64,000 nt of DNA from Virgisporangium ochraceum (lineage in GTDB: Bacteria > Actinomycetota > Actinomycetes > Mycobacteriales > Micromonosporaceae), in NCBI RefSeq assembly GCF_016863655.1, contig NZ_BOPH01000073.1:62001-126000 (forward strand). Reading direction: 5' to 3'. The stretch's first letter is position 1, and every line of letters begins with the position of its first letter. Under the pieces are notes generated by a model. That model worked only from the letters and a program-made list of their open reading frames with translations. It ran no database searches and was not told the DNA's origin. Positions 41,143 through 49,919 of this stretch are shown one piece after another. Position numbers and translations under genes: made by a program.

Positions 41143-41361
41143 TTACAGGCCGGCCATCCGGTCATGTTCGCGGCGCGCAGCCATCATGATCCGTCGGGCC
41201 GATCGGGTCGCCTCAGAGTTCGCGGTCTGAGGCGAACGCATTCGCGCTCTGGATAGAGCTTCGTTGATGAGTTGTACGGAGCGGACGAGCTTCATGACGA
41301 AGTCCTTCGGGTGAGTCGTAACGGCGTTCGTGGGACGGACAGTGGTGGGAATGGTGGTCAT
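41143..41361 (-). CDS. 72-residue protein co-transcribed with whiB7
   Basis: ATG 41361 lies one base after the whiB7 stop (TGAGATG), so translation is coupled. The product begins MTTIPTTVRPTNAV, then has a basic helix (DFVMKLVRSVQLINEALSRA) and an Arg/Met-rich end (SARRIMMAARREHDRMAGL). It has no recognisable domain. It would be induced together with WhiB7 and could act in antibiotic tolerance; that is inference. Confidence 0.65.
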   Translation of the reverse strand: MTTIPTTVRPTNAVTTHPKDFVMKLVRSVQLINEALSRARMRSPQTANSEATRSARRIMMAARREHDRMAGL

Positions 41362-41362
41362 C

Positions 41363-41722
41363 TCAGGCCGCCACGATGGCGACGGCCGCGGCTGCCCGGG
41401 CAGTGGCTTCGACACGCAGAGCCGCGTCACGAGCGACGTCCTCCTTGCGCGGACGACCCCGCGGCCGCTTCCGCGGAACGACGGCACCACGCTCGAAGAT
41501 CTCGCCACCCCAGACGCCCCAGGGCTCCTGCCGGTCCAGCGCGGCCGCCAGGCACTCGACGCGGACGGGGCAGTCCCCGCACAGCGACTTGGCCAGCTCC
41601 AGCTCAGCCGGAGCCTCAGCGAACCACAGGTCCGGGTCGAAGTTGCGGCACGGAAGAGCCGACTTCGCCGACACACCAGCACCCGACCCGGCAGCGCCGA
41701 GAGGGGTCATGACCAGGTTCAT
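41363..41722 (-). CDS. whiB7: WhiB7 transcriptional activator of antibiotic resistance
   Basis: This 119-residue protein starts at ATG 41722 after GAGGTG. Four cluster cysteines occur in LPCRNFD and LCGDCPVRVEC, followed by the EPWGVWGGE turn specific for binding sigma-A region 4 and the AT-hook RGRPRK that reads AT-rich DNA upstream of -35 elements. WhiB7 activates ribosome-antibiotic resistance genes and itself. It lies next to uvrD2, as in M. tuberculosis. A long leader with upstream ORFs and an attenuator precedes it. Confidence 0.95.
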   Translation of the reverse strand: MNLVMTPLGAAGSGAGVSAKSALPCRNFDPDLWFAEAPAELELAKSLCGDCPVRVECLAAALDRQEPWGVWGGEIFERGAVVPRKRPRGRPRKEDVARDAALRVEATARAAAAVAIVAA

Positions 41723-41770
41723 TACCCGGTCACCTCGCTTCCTACGTTCTTGTGGACGGAAGGTCTTGCG

Positions 41771-41817
41771 AAAAACTAAAGAGGCCGCGGATCCCGGGTA
41801 TCGGGTTCCGCGGCCTC
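41771..41817 (-). terminator. attenuator terminator in the whiB7 leader
   Basis: On the minus strand GAGGCCGCGGA pairs with TCCGCGGCCTC (arms 41807-41817 and 41781-41791) and is followed by TTTAGTTTTT. It is a textbook intrinsic terminator placed 50 bases before the whiB7 start, so it must be bypassed for expression. Attenuation of whiB7 relieved by ribosome-stalling antibiotics is described in mycobacteria. Confidence 0.85.
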
Positions 41818-41853
41818 GAGGTGAGCCGGCTGTCGGTCTTTTAGACCGGCCAT
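41776..41853 (-). CDS. whiB7 leader uORF2, 25 residues, spanning the attenuator
   Basis: ATG 41853 to TAG 41776 encodes MAGLKDRQPAHLEAA and a short tail. It starts 10 bases before the stop of the longer uORF and its own stop is in the T tract, so a ribosome translating it would melt the terminator. GAGG immediately precedes the ATG, an awkward spacing, so coupling to uORF1 may be needed. Functional only by inference. Confidence 0.5.
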   Translation of the reverse strand: MAGLKDRQPAHLEAAEPDTRDPRPL

Positions 41854-42131
41854 CCTCGAGGTGGTATTCCGCGGACTCCGCCAACCGGGTCCGTTCCGAC
41901 AACGCTCTGCTTCGTGGCAACTGGCTTGCCATTCGGCACACTGGTCCCCTGGACCTGGACCTGGGGCCGGGCGAGCAGAGCGGTCGGAGCGCTCGTACCG
42001 CCACCAAACGCCGCCAGAGCGCCGTAACCCACGATGAGGTGGGCCTCGGCGGAGGCAGCCAGCGGCGATTCGAGCACCAGAGCGCGCGACAGGGACGTCG
42101 GGCAGGGCACTGCCATCGGCTCGCTGATCAT
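41841..42131 (-). CDS. whiB7 leader uORF1, 96 residues
   Basis: ATG 42131 has GAGG (42138-42141) 6 bases upstream. Its codons are G/C-ended like real genes, at least in the first half. The peptide starts MISEPMAVPCPTSL and ends at TAA 41841, 24 bases before the attenuator stem. In mycobacteria whiB7 leaders carry such upstream ORFs whose uninterrupted translation favours termination. It is long for a leader peptide and may also be a small protein. Confidence 0.6.
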   Translation of the reverse strand: MISEPMAVPCPTSLSRALVLESPLAASAEAHLIVGYGALAAFGGGTSAPTALLARPQVQVQGTSVPNGKPVATKQSVVGTDPVGGVRGIPPRGWPV

Positions 42132-42223
42132 GTGTGTCCTCACCGGTGGCACCCCCTTCCGGGCGTCTCGTCGTGTGCTTCTCTCAGTGGTCACCAGGCA
42201 CCGTCGGTGCAAGGTGTACAGGC

Positions 42224-42253
42224 AGGCTAAGCCCGCTACTGCGATCAAGGCAA
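42224..42253 (-). promoter_or_regulatory. candidate whiB7 promoter with AT-rich WhiB7 site
   Basis: Minus-strand TTGCCT (42253-42248) and TAGCCT (42229-42224) are separated by 18 bases. Directly upstream lies the AT-rich TAATTCGT (42261-42254), the kind of sequence the WhiB7 AT-hook reads next to the -35. This would be autoregulation, as known for whiB7. The leader to the gene would be about 495 bases. Confidence 0.55.
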
Positions 42254-42318
42254 ACGAATTACGGGGGAAACTTGCAGACACTTTTCTGACAGGGGTCGGC
42301 TGCAACCGAACGCCCCTG

Positions 42319-44448
42319 TCACAGGTCTTCCACCTCGGCTGCGTCACCGCCGGGGCGGGGCCCGACCGTGGCGCCGGCGACGATGGCGAGCACCTCGGGC
42401 CCGTACATCGTGAGCTTGCGCGGGCCGATGCCGGCGATCCCGGCCAGCTCCTCGGTGCTCGCCGGCCGCCGTTCGGCGAGTGCGGTGAGCGTCGCGTCGG
42501 TGAACACCACGAACGCGGGAAGCTTCTGGGCGCCCGCCCGGTTGGCCCGCCACTCGTGCAACCGCTCCAGCAGTTCCTCGTCGAGGTCCGACGGGCAGCC
42601 GGCGCACCGGCCGAGCTTGCGGTCGCCGCCACTGAGCAGCGTGGCACCGCACACCCGGCACGACACGAGCACGCGCCGGCGGGTCCCGTCGGGGTCGCGC
42701 TTCGTGCGGACCGCGGCCATGCGCGTCTTCGGCCGGTCGGGATTGAGGGACGGCAGGAACCGGCAGGCCCGCCGCTGCCGCCCGCCCGGTGCCCGCGCGC
42801 CGGCGTACGAGAGCCACAGCCACTGCCGCGCGCGGGTGATGCCGACGTACAGCAGCCGGCGCTCCTCCTCCAACGCCTCGGGCGACTTCGCGTACGCCGT
42901 GGGCAGCATGCCCTCGACCAGCCCAACGAGGAACACCGCGTCCCACTCCAGGCCCTTGGCCGAGTGCAGCGACGACAGCGTGACCCCGTCGAGCACCGGG
43001 ACGTGCTGGGCCGCCGCCCGCCGGGCCAGTTCGGAGTTGAACTCGACCAGCGTGTGGTCGGGGTGCTCGTCGGTGAGCGCGACCAGCGCCGCCAGCGCCT
43101 CCCACTGTTCGCGGGCGGCACCGCCGCCGGGCGGCCGGTCGGGCCGCCACTTCACCGCCTCCAGCGCCGCCACCACGGTGTCGCGCAGCGACGGGTACAC
43201 CTCCTCGGTGCGGGTGGCCGCCCGCAGCGCCACCATCGCCTGCCGCACCTCGGCGCGCTCGAAGAAGCGCTCGCCGCCGTGGACGACGTACGGCACCCCG
43301 GCCTCGGCCAGCGCCTCCTCGTACGCCTCGGACTGCGCGTTGGCCCGGAACAGGATCGCGATCTCCTTCGCGGGCAGGCCCGCGGCGATCAGCTCGGCGC
43401 AGCGCCGGGCGACGGCGGACGCCTCGGCCGGCTCGTCGGGGTAGGCGCGCAGCTCGGGCTCGGGACCGGGAGCCCGCTGCCCCACCAGCTTCAGCCGCAG
43501 CCGCGCCAGCTCACCCCGCGCCTGCCCGATGACGTCGTTGGCCAGCCCCACCACCTGCGGGGTGGACCGGTAGTCGCGCACCAGGCGCACCACGGTGGCG
43601 CCGCGGAACCGGCGCGGAAAGTCGATCAGGTGCTCCGAGGACGCGCCGGTGAACGAGTAGATCGTCTGGCTGGCGTCGCCGACCACCGTGACGTCGTCAC
43701 GGTAGCCGAGCCACGCGTCGAGCAGCTTCTGCTGCACCGGGTTGACGTCCTGGTACTCGTCGACCACGAAGTGCCGGTACTGCGCCCGGATCTGCTCGGC
43801 GACGTCGGAGTGCAGGTCGATGCCCCAGGCGGCGGCGCGCAGGAGGTCTTCGAAGTCGATCGTGCCGGCGGTGCGCTTGACCCGCTCGTACTCCACGAAC
43901 ACCGCGGACATCTTCTCGGCGTCGATCGGCGGCTCGCGACCGGCCTTCGCCACCTCGATCGGGTACTCGGTGGGCTCGATCAGGCACGACTTGGCCCACT
44001 CGATCTCGGAGGCGAGGTCGCGGGCCATGGTGCGCTCCAGGCGCAGCCCGGCCCGCGACGCGGCCAGCCCGACCAGCCGCCCCTTGCTCTCGACCAGCTC
44101 GGGCAGCTCGCGGCCCACGAACAACCGGGCCGCGAAGTACCGCAGCTGGCGCAGCGCCGCCGCGTGGAACGTGCGGGCCTGCACGCCGGGCACCCCGAGC
44201 GCCGACAGCCGCGACCGCATCTCGGCCGCCGCGCGGTTGGTGAACGTCACAGCGAGGACGTGCTGCGGCCGGACCTCGCCCGTGAGTACCCGGTACGCGA
44301 TGCGGGCCGTGATCGCCCGCGTCTTGCCCGTGCCGGCGCCGGCCAGGATGCACACCGGGCCGGCCGGCGCCGTGACGGCCGCCCGCTGCTCGTCGTCGAG
44401 ACCAGCGAGCACGGCGCGCGCCGCGGACGGCACAGACGAATTCACCAC
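42319..44448 (-). CDS. uvrD2: ATP-dependent DNA helicase UvrD2
   Basis: This 709-residue superfamily-1 helicase starts at GTG 44448. Walker A is AGAGTGKT at 36-43, with VVDEYQDVNPVQQ as motif II and VVGDASQTIYSFTGA as motif III. Unlike UvrD1 it has a four-cysteine zinc insertion (CRVCG...CAGC) joining a C-terminal HRDC domain. It is the homologue of Rv3198c and acts in DNA repair. It is divergent from mycoredoxin with an 11-base gap. Confidence 0.94.
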   Translation of the reverse strand: MVNSSVPSAARAVLAGLDDEQRAAVTAPAGPVCILAGAGTGKTRAITARIAYRVLTGEVRPQHVLAVTFTNRAAAEMRSRLSALGVPGVQARTFHAAALRQLRYFAARLFVGRELPELVESKGRLVGLAASRAGLRLERTMARDLASEIEWAKSCLIEPTEYPIEVAKAGREPPIDAEKMSAVFVEYERVKRTAGTIDFEDLLRAAAWGIDLHSDVAEQIRAQYRHFVVDEYQDVNPVQQKLLDAWLGYRDDVTVVGDASQTIYSFTGASSEHLIDFPRRFRGATVVRLVRDYRSTPQVVGLANDVIGQARGELARLRLKLVGQRAPGPEPELRAYPDEPAEASAVARRCAELIAAGLPAKEIAILFRANAQSEAYEEALAEAGVPYVVHGGERFFERAEVRQAMVALRAATRTEEVYPSLRDTVVAALEAVKWRPDRPPGGGAAREQWEALAALVALTDEHPDHTLVEFNSELARRAAAQHVPVLDGVTLSSLHSAKGLEWDAVFLVGLVEGMLPTAYAKSPEALEEERRLLYVGITRARQWLWLSYAGARAPGGRQRRACRFLPSLNPDRPKTRMAAVRTKRDPDGTRRRVLVSCRVCGATLLSGGDRKLGRCAGCPSDLDEELLERLHEWRANRAGAQKLPAFVVFTDATLTALAERRPASTEELAGIAGIGPRKLTMYGPEVLAIVAGATVGPRPGGDAAEVEDL

Positions 44449-44459
44449 AGCTAGGAATC

Positions 44460-44744
44460 ATGGCAGCCCGGTCCGACGTTTCTCAGGACGTGGCAACCGA
44501 CAATCAGCTGATCATGTACTCGACCCCGTGGTGCGGCTACTGCCGCCGCCTGAAGTCCCAGATGGACCGGGCCGGCATCCCCTACACGGAGATCGACATC
44601 ACCGACGACCCGGAGTCGACCGCCTTCGTCGAGTCGGTCAACGGCGGCAACCAGACCGTCCCGACGGTCCGGCTCCCCGATGGTCGCGCCCTGACCAACC
44701 CGACGCTGCCTCAGCTGACGGCGGCCCTGGCGGCCACCTCCTAA
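44460..44744 (+). CDS. mrx1: mycoredoxin (glutaredoxin-like)
   Basis: This 94-residue thioredoxin-fold protein has the active site WCGYC and the cis-proline segment TVPTVRLPDG. It reduces mycothiol mixed disulfides. A 14-residue extension precedes the fold if ATG 44460 is used. It is the homologue of Rv3198A and sits between uvrD2 and nudC as there. It is likely a SigR target, though I see no clear SigR promoter. Confidence 0.92.
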   Translation: MAARSDVSQDVATDNQLIMYSTPWCGYCRRLKSQMDRAGIPYTEIDITDDPESTAFVESVNGGNQTVPTVRLPDGRALTNPTLPQLTAALAATS

Positions 44745-44755
44745 CCTCGGGTGGC

Positions 44756-45346
44756 ATGACCACCATTGACGAGCCGGCCGCGCGCGCCTCCCTGGCGCGC
44801 CGCTGGCTCGCCGACCCACCCGGGTATGCCTTCGGTGCGGCTGTGCTGCTCACCGTCGTCATCTCGGTCTACGCCGTCTCCCCGCCGGGCGGCCTCTTCG
44901 ACTTCGTGCTGTTCGCGATCGGCGCGTGGGTGGTGCTCATCGGCGTGTTCGGGGTCCGGCTCATCGTGTCGCTGGCGCTCGCCGACGAGCGGCCGACCCG
45001 GCGCGCGATCGCGCTCTGGTTCGTGTTCCCGGTGGTGCTGGTGGCGTCGTTCGCGGTCGCCGCGTCGGGCGCGCCGGGGCGACTGGGGCTCGCCGCGGCG
45101 AAGGGCGACATGCTCGCGTTCGCACGCGACCCGGACGCGGCCGATCCGAAGCGGGTCGGCCCGTACCGGGTGCTGGTCGCCGAGCGGCTACCCGGCGCCG
45201 GCGCGCAGTTCAGCCTCGAGGACACCGGCTTCCTCGACGTCACCGGCTGGGCCTACAGCCCGGGCGGCGCGCCACGGTCCGTTCCGCACGAGATCACCTA
45301 CACCCACGTCACGGGTGACTGGTACGAGTTCGTGCAGACGTTCTAA
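44756..45346 (+). CDS. membrane protein of unknown function
   Basis: ATG 44756 starts a 196-residue protein with three membrane helices (about 25-43, 46-74 and 82-104) and a 90-residue soluble tail containing GPYRVLVAERLPGAGAQFS and HVTGDWYEFVQTF. It follows mrx1 by 11 bases and is probably co-transcribed. Its stop overlaps the convergent nudC stop. No family is recognised. Confidence 0.75.
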   Translation: MTTIDEPAARASLARRWLADPPGYAFGAAVLLTVVISVYAVSPPGGLFDFVLFAIGAWVVLIGVFGVRLIVSLALADERPTRRAIALWFVFPVVLVASFAVAASGAPGRLGLAAAKGDMLAFARDPDAADPKRVGPYRVLVAERLPGAGAQFSLEDTGFLDVTGWAYSPGGAPRSVPHEITYTHVTGDWYEFVQTF

Positions 45347-46236
45347 CGGTTGGCCCAGGTCTCCACGAGGTAGTGTGCGATCGAAATCGGCGTCGGCAGA
45401 CCGAAGTCGCGGGGCTCCCCGGCGAGCACCGCCCGGATCTCCTCCCGCGTGAACCAGCGGGCGTGGCTGATCTCGGTCGGCTCGAACGTCAACTCGGCCT
45501 CGGGATCGGCCACCGCGTGGAAGCCCAGCATGATCGAACCCGGGAACGGCCACGGCTGGCTCGACACGTACGTGATGTCGCGGACCTCGACGCCGACCTC
45601 TTCGAACACCTCGCGGGCCACCGACATCTCGGCCGACTCGCCCGGCTCCACGAAGCCGGCCAGGCACGAGTACCGGTTCTCCCAGCCGGGCGTCTTCCAG
45701 GCGGCGTTGTGGCCGAGGAGGCAGCGCCCGTCGGGGCCGTCGACCCCGTCGTGGACCAGCATGATCACCGCTGGATCGGTGCGCGGCCACAGCGTCTCGC
45801 TGCCGTCGTCGCTGACCCGCGTCCAGCCGGCCTCGCCCAGCGTGGTCGCCTGGCCGGACAGCGGCGAGTACGCGTGCCGCACGTGCCAGTTCGCCAGGGC
45901 CACCGCGGTGGCCACGATCCCGACGTCGCGGCCGCTCAACGTGAGCCCGACGCCGCGCAGGTCGCGCTTCTTCGCCCCGGGAATCTCGGGCGTCTCGGCC
46001 GCCACCGCGAAGTACGGCACCTCGTCGTCGTCGACGCCGAGGAAGTACCGCTCGCCGTCGGGCGCCTGCCCCGCGTCCAGGAAGACCAGAGCCTCATCGC
46101 GGACCAGCACCCGACCCTCGTCGACGACCACGACGCGCGCCTTGGCCCACGCCTCGTCGAGCCAGGCCTGATCGGTCCGCCGGTGAGCGGACCGGTCGAG
46201 CCCGTCGCGGGACAGCAGCGGACCGGTCACGGTCAC
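45343..46236 (-). CDS. nudC: NAD(H) diphosphatase NudC
   Basis: This 297-residue Nudix hydrolase starts at GTG 46236, overlapping the M16 gene stop (GTGA). The Nudix box is GFVEPGESAEMSVAREVFEEVG and the NudC-specific SQPWPFPGS follows. It cleaves NADH and NAD caps of RNA. Odd: the usual zinc-ribbon cysteines before the box are absent (the segment reads ANWHVRHAYSPLSG), so it may not bind zinc. It is the homologue of Rv3199c. Confidence 0.9.
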   Translation of the reverse strand: MTVTGPLLSRDGLDRSAHRRTDQAWLDEAWAKARVVVVDEGRVLVRDEALVFLDAGQAPDGERYFLGVDDDEVPYFAVAAETPEIPGAKKRDLRGVGLTLSGRDVGIVATAVALANWHVRHAYSPLSGQATTLGEAGWTRVSDDGSETLWPRTDPAVIMLVHDGVDGPDGRCLLGHNAAWKTPGWENRYSCLAGFVEPGESAEMSVAREVFEEVGVEVRDITYVSSQPWPFPGSIMLGFHAVADPEAELTFEPTEISHARWFTREEIRAVLAGEPRDFGLPTPISIAHYLVETWANR

Positions 46237-47552
46237 ACAGACGCCCGGGTCAACGGGCCCAGGGTCGCCAGGGACGACTCGATCTTCGAGGCGTCGCCGA
46301 GGACCACCGCGACCGCACCGGCCGGAGCGAGGTATCTCGCGGCGGCCGCGGCCACGTCGTCGACGGTGGCGGCGGCGAGCCGGCCCGCGTGTTCGGCCAG
46401 GTAGTCCAGGCGCAGCCCGAACCCGGCGTACGTCGAGGCGAGCCCGGCGAGCCCGCTCTGCGTCGACATGCCGAGCTGCAGCGTGCCGAGCGCGTACTGG
46501 CGGGCCTGCTCCAGCTCCTCGGGCTTCGGCGGCAGCGTGGCCAGCCGGCCCAGCTCGTAGATCGTCTCCAGCATCGCCGGCGCGGTGACCTCGGTGGCCA
46601 CCTCGGCCGAGACGGTGAGCGCCGACCCGGCGACCGAGTGCTCGATCATCGAGTGCGGCCCGTACGTGTACCCCTTGTCCTCGCGGATGTTCTCCACCCA
46701 CCGCGAGGAGAAGTACCCGCCGAAGACCAGGTTGGCCAGTTGCAGCGCGGCGTGGTCGGGGTGCGTGCGCGGCACGGCCGGCAGGCACATCCGCAGCGAC
46801 GACTGCACGGCGTCGGCCCGGTCGACAAGCGTCAGCGGACCGGACTCCAGCGCCGGCGCCGCCGGGAGGTCGACCCGCTCCGACTCGCCGGCCCAGCCCT
46901 TCAGCGCCCGCTCGGCCGCGCTGATCGCGCCCTCGGGGTCGATGTCGCCGACGAGGACCAGCGTGCCGCCGGTCGGCTGCAGCCGCGACGAGTGCAGCGC
47001 GGCGAGCGCCTCCCGGTCGACCGCGAGCACCTCGTCGGGGCCCGGGGTCTGCACCGCGTAGGGGTGCTCGCCGTAGATCCGCTTGAGCAGCGCGACGCGG
47101 GCCAGGTGCGCCGGCTGGCTGCGGGCCACCCGGATGCGGTCGGCGAGCCGGGCCCGTTCGGTTTCGACCTCGTCGCCCGGATAGGTGGCGCCGGTGAGCA
47201 CGTCGGCCATGATGTCGAGCAGCCGGTCGAGACCGGTGACCAGCGCGTTGCCGGAGATCAGCAGCCGGTCGGGGTCGGCTCCGGCCGACAGGGCGCCACC
47301 GACGCTCTGCAGGGCGGCGGCGATGTCGACGGTCGACTTGGTGGCGGTGCCGGAGAACAGCGTCTGGGTGAGCACCGCGCTCGACGCGAGTTCGGCCCGC
47401 GCGAACGGGACCCGCAGCCGCACCTCGACCAACGGCACCGACGCCCGCCGGATGGCCAGCACGGTGAGCCCGTTGGGCAGCTTCCGCTCGACGGTCGACG
47501 GGACGTGCAGGTCGTTGACCGGTCCCAGCTCGGGAAGAACGTGAGTGGTCAT
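46233..47552 (-). CDS. M16-family peptidase, non-catalytic subunit
   Basis: This 439-residue protein has the M16 fold but no HxxEH zinc motif. The Arg/Tyr substrate pair is present in GGYFSSRWVENIREDKGYTYG. Such subunits pair with a zinc-bearing partner, here the gene directly upstream, whose stop overlaps this ATG (ATGA). The complex should degrade peptides in the cytoplasm. Confidence 0.9.
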   Translation of the reverse strand: MTTHVLPELGPVNDLHVPSTVERKLPNGLTVLAIRRASVPLVEVRLRVPFARAELASSAVLTQTLFSGTATKSTVDIAAALQSVGGALSAGADPDRLLISGNALVTGLDRLLDIMADVLTGATYPGDEVETERARLADRIRVARSQPAHLARVALLKRIYGEHPYAVQTPGPDEVLAVDREALAALHSSRLQPTGGTLVLVGDIDPEGAISAAERALKGWAGESERVDLPAAPALESGPLTLVDRADAVQSSLRMCLPAVPRTHPDHAALQLANLVFGGYFSSRWVENIREDKGYTYGPHSMIEHSVAGSALTVSAEVATEVTAPAMLETIYELGRLATLPPKPEELEQARQYALGTLQLGMSTQSGLAGLASTYAGFGLRLDYLAEHAGRLAAATVDDVAAAAARYLAPAGAVAVVLGDASKIESSLATLGPLTRASV

Positions 47553-48841
47553 GACGCGCCCCCGGCAACGACCTCGACGGTGGCCCGGCGCCCGACGGTG
47601 AGTGACGCGGCCGCGGCCCGGATCTGCTCCTCGGTGACCTCGCCGACGAGGCGGGGCAGGTCGTTCAGTAACCCGGGTTCGCCCCGTTGGACCTCGAGCA
47701 CCGCCATCTGCATCGCCCGGCCGAGCACGGCGTCGGTGTCGCGGAGCAGGTGGGTCACCATGCGGGCCTGGGTGCGGGCCAGCTCGCCCTCGGCGAGCCC
47801 GTCGTTGGCCAGCCGGTCGGCCTCCTCGTCGATGGTGCGCAGCACCTTCTCGACGTCGCCGCCCGGGGGCAGGTGCGCCTGCAGCAGCAGGGCGGTGGGG
47901 TCGCGGACGGCGAACGGCTCGCCCATGAACCCGATGTAGCCGCCGACGCTGGTGACCGCGCGGTCGCGCAGCACGAGCCGCTCGACCAGCCGCGACGCGT
48001 CACCGTCGGTGAGCACCTCGGCGAGCACCACGTACGGCAGGTAGCCGGTGAGGTCCTTCAGCGGGTCGGGGACCCGCCACGCGCTGGCCACGGCCGGCAG
48101 CGGGGCGAGCTTGTCGGTGTAGGTCTCGCGCCGTTCGGAGGTCAGGTCGGGCTCGGAGAAGTCGGGCAACGCGGGGGCCGGCCGCGCCGGCACGTCACTG
48201 AAATGCTTTTCGACGAGCGCCTTCGCCGTCGCGACGTCGAAGGCGCCCGCGACCGCGACCACCGCGTTGCCGGCGGCGTAGTACTTGTCGAAGAACTCGG
48301 CCGCGTCGGCGACGGTGGCCGCCTCGAGGTCGGTGAACGAGCCGTACCCGTCGTGCGCGTTCGGGTAGGTGTCGAACATGACCGGCGGCAGCTTGAGCCA
48401 CGGGAACCCGCCGTACGGCCGGTTCAGCACGTTGACCCGGATCTCCTCCTTGACCACATCGACCTGGTTGCGCAGATTTTCCTCGGTGAGGCGCGGCCCG
48501 CGCATGCGGTCGGCCTCCAGAAACAGCGCACGCTCCAGGGCGTTGCCCGGGAGCGTCTCGTAGTAGTCGGTGTAGTCGAAGTGGGTGGACCCGTTGAAGG
48601 TGCCTCCACTGCCCTGCACGTGCCGGAAGTGGGCGAGCTTCTCCAGGTTGGCCGAGCCCTGGAACATCAGATGCTCGAACAGGTGCGCGAACCCGGTTCT
48701 CCCTTCCGGTTCCGACCGGATGCCCACGTCGTAGACCACGGCCACGCCGACGACCGGTGCGCTGGAATCGGGGGTCAGCACCACGCGGAGACCGTTGGGC
48801 AGCGTGAAGCGCTCGACAGGGTAGTGGGTTACCGGAAGCAC
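47549..48841 (-). CDS. M16-family zinc metallopeptidase, catalytic subunit
   Basis: This 430-residue protein starts at GTG 48841. The inverted zinc motif HLFEH lies at 53-57 with the distal glutamate in VVKEEIRVN. It lacks the R/Y pair region of the partner, so the two genes form the classic heterodimer of bacterial M16B peptidases. Alternative starts further upstream give basic, unlikely N-termini. Confidence 0.9.
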   Translation of the reverse strand: MLPVTHYPVERFTLPNGLRVVLTPDSSAPVVGVAVVYDVGIRSEPEGRTGFAHLFEHLMFQGSANLEKLAHFRHVQGSGGTFNGSTHFDYTDYYETLPGNALERALFLEADRMRGPRLTEENLRNQVDVVKEEIRVNVLNRPYGGFPWLKLPPVMFDTYPNAHDGYGSFTDLEAATVADAAEFFDKYYAAGNAVVAVAGAFDVATAKALVEKHFSDVPARPAPALPDFSEPDLTSERRETYTDKLAPLPAVASAWRVPDPLKDLTGYLPYVVLAEVLTDGDASRLVERLVLRDRAVTSVGGYIGFMGEPFAVRDPTALLLQAHLPPGGDVEKVLRTIDEEADRLANDGLAEGELARTQARMVTHLLRDTDAVLGRAMQMAVLEVQRGEPGLLNDLPRLVGEVTEEQIRAAAASLTVGRRATVEVVAGGAS

Positions 48842-48866
48842 GCTCCCGACAGTAGCCGATTGACCC

Positions 48867-49838
48867 TTATGCGGGCCGGATGGAGTCGAGCACTTCGTCG
48901 ACGACGACGTCGTACTGCTTGTGGGTGTCGGGGATCGAGATGTACACGATCGCAGCCTCGGGCCGTCCCACGTCGATGAGCGCGAGGCCGACGAGCTCGC
49001 TCTTGGCGTCGAGGTCGGCCTTGTTGAAGTGGAGCCGGAACTTGGTGACCCACGCCGGCCGGCCACCGAGCGTGGTGAGCTTCTCGTCGAGCTGCTCGAG
49101 CCGGTTCGGCTGCGGGTAGTACTGGTCGCGCACGTCGGTGGCGACCACGCGGCCGGTGCAGCGCAGGTCGACGGCGAGCGAGTCGTTGTTGGTGGCCGGG
49201 ATGCTGGCCGACAGGATCGACGCGTGGTAGTCGCCGCCGCCGTACTTTTCGGTGACGAAGTGCTGGCCGATCTTGTAGTCGACCTTCAGGCTGCCGCCGG
49301 TCCACACCATCGGCCACGTCGACCACGGCGCGCCGTACGCCTTGTACGAGACGCCCGACTCGTCGTCGACCGTGCGCGGCCCGGGCGGCGTCGGCGGCGC
49401 TGGCTGCGCGTCGGGGTACGACGACGGCGGTGGGCAGTCCTTCACCAGTTCGGGCCGGGTGTCGGGCGGTGCGGCCTGGTCGTCGAACACCCTCGGCACG
49501 GGCAGGCCGCCACCGTTGCCGAGCACCATGATCAACGTGGCGATCACGCCGATCAGCACCACCATCGCGGCCGCGCCGCCGAACCAGCGCATGAGCATCT
49601 TGTTGCGCTTGACCGGGTCGTCGCCGTCGTCGTCACCGAATTGCAGAACATCGGGCGCCGGCTGGTCGGTGGTCCGGGTCACCGCGCCGCCGCGCGACCG
49701 TGCGGGGAGAACCGCGACCGAAGAGCTTCGAGGTGACCGCGTGAGCGCGGCCTGCTGTGTTGGGAAGCTCACAGCAGGTGACGCGGACACCTCGATCTCG
49801 GTGTCTGCGTCTGCCCAGGGTGAACGATCCTCAGCCAT
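48867..49838 (-). CDS. membrane-anchored hypothetical protein with Pro-rich linker
   Basis: This 323-residue protein starts at ATG 49838. A 90-residue cytoplasmic part with an acidic patch (LQFGDDDGDDP) leads to one helix (GGAAAMVVLIGVIATLIMVLG), a Pro-rich linker and an extracytoplasmic domain with two cysteines. The domain contains YKAYGAPWSTWPMVWTGG and YYPQPNRLEQLDEKL. It ends 26 bases before the M16 gene and may share its transcript. No family is recognised. Confidence 0.78.
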   Translation of the reverse strand: MAEDRSPWADADTEIEVSASPAVSFPTQQAALTRSPRSSSVAVLPARSRGGAVTRTTDQPAPDVLQFGDDDGDDPVKRNKMLMRWFGGAAAMVVLIGVIATLIMVLGNGGGLPVPRVFDDQAAPPDTRPELVKDCPPPSSYPDAQPAPPTPPGPRTVDDESGVSYKAYGAPWSTWPMVWTGGSLKVDYKIGQHFVTEKYGGGDYHASILSASIPATNNDSLAVDLRCTGRVVATDVRDQYYPQPNRLEQLDEKLTTLGGRPAWVTKFRLHFNKADLDAKSELVGLALIDVGRPEAAIVYISIPDTHKQYDVVVDEVLDSIRPA

Positions 49839-49919
49839 GATGCCTACCAGTGTGCCAGCGACGTCCAAGGATTAGCCGCAACACCGGCCACCTCAGCCGA
49901 CTGTGCACCCACCCGTTAC

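Noticed and set aside
41208..41235. 10-bp hairpin TCGCCTCAGA/TCTGAGGCGA as a terminator
   Set aside because: It lies inside the coding part of the 72-residue gene, and the stronger hairpin at 41072-41110 is in the right place.
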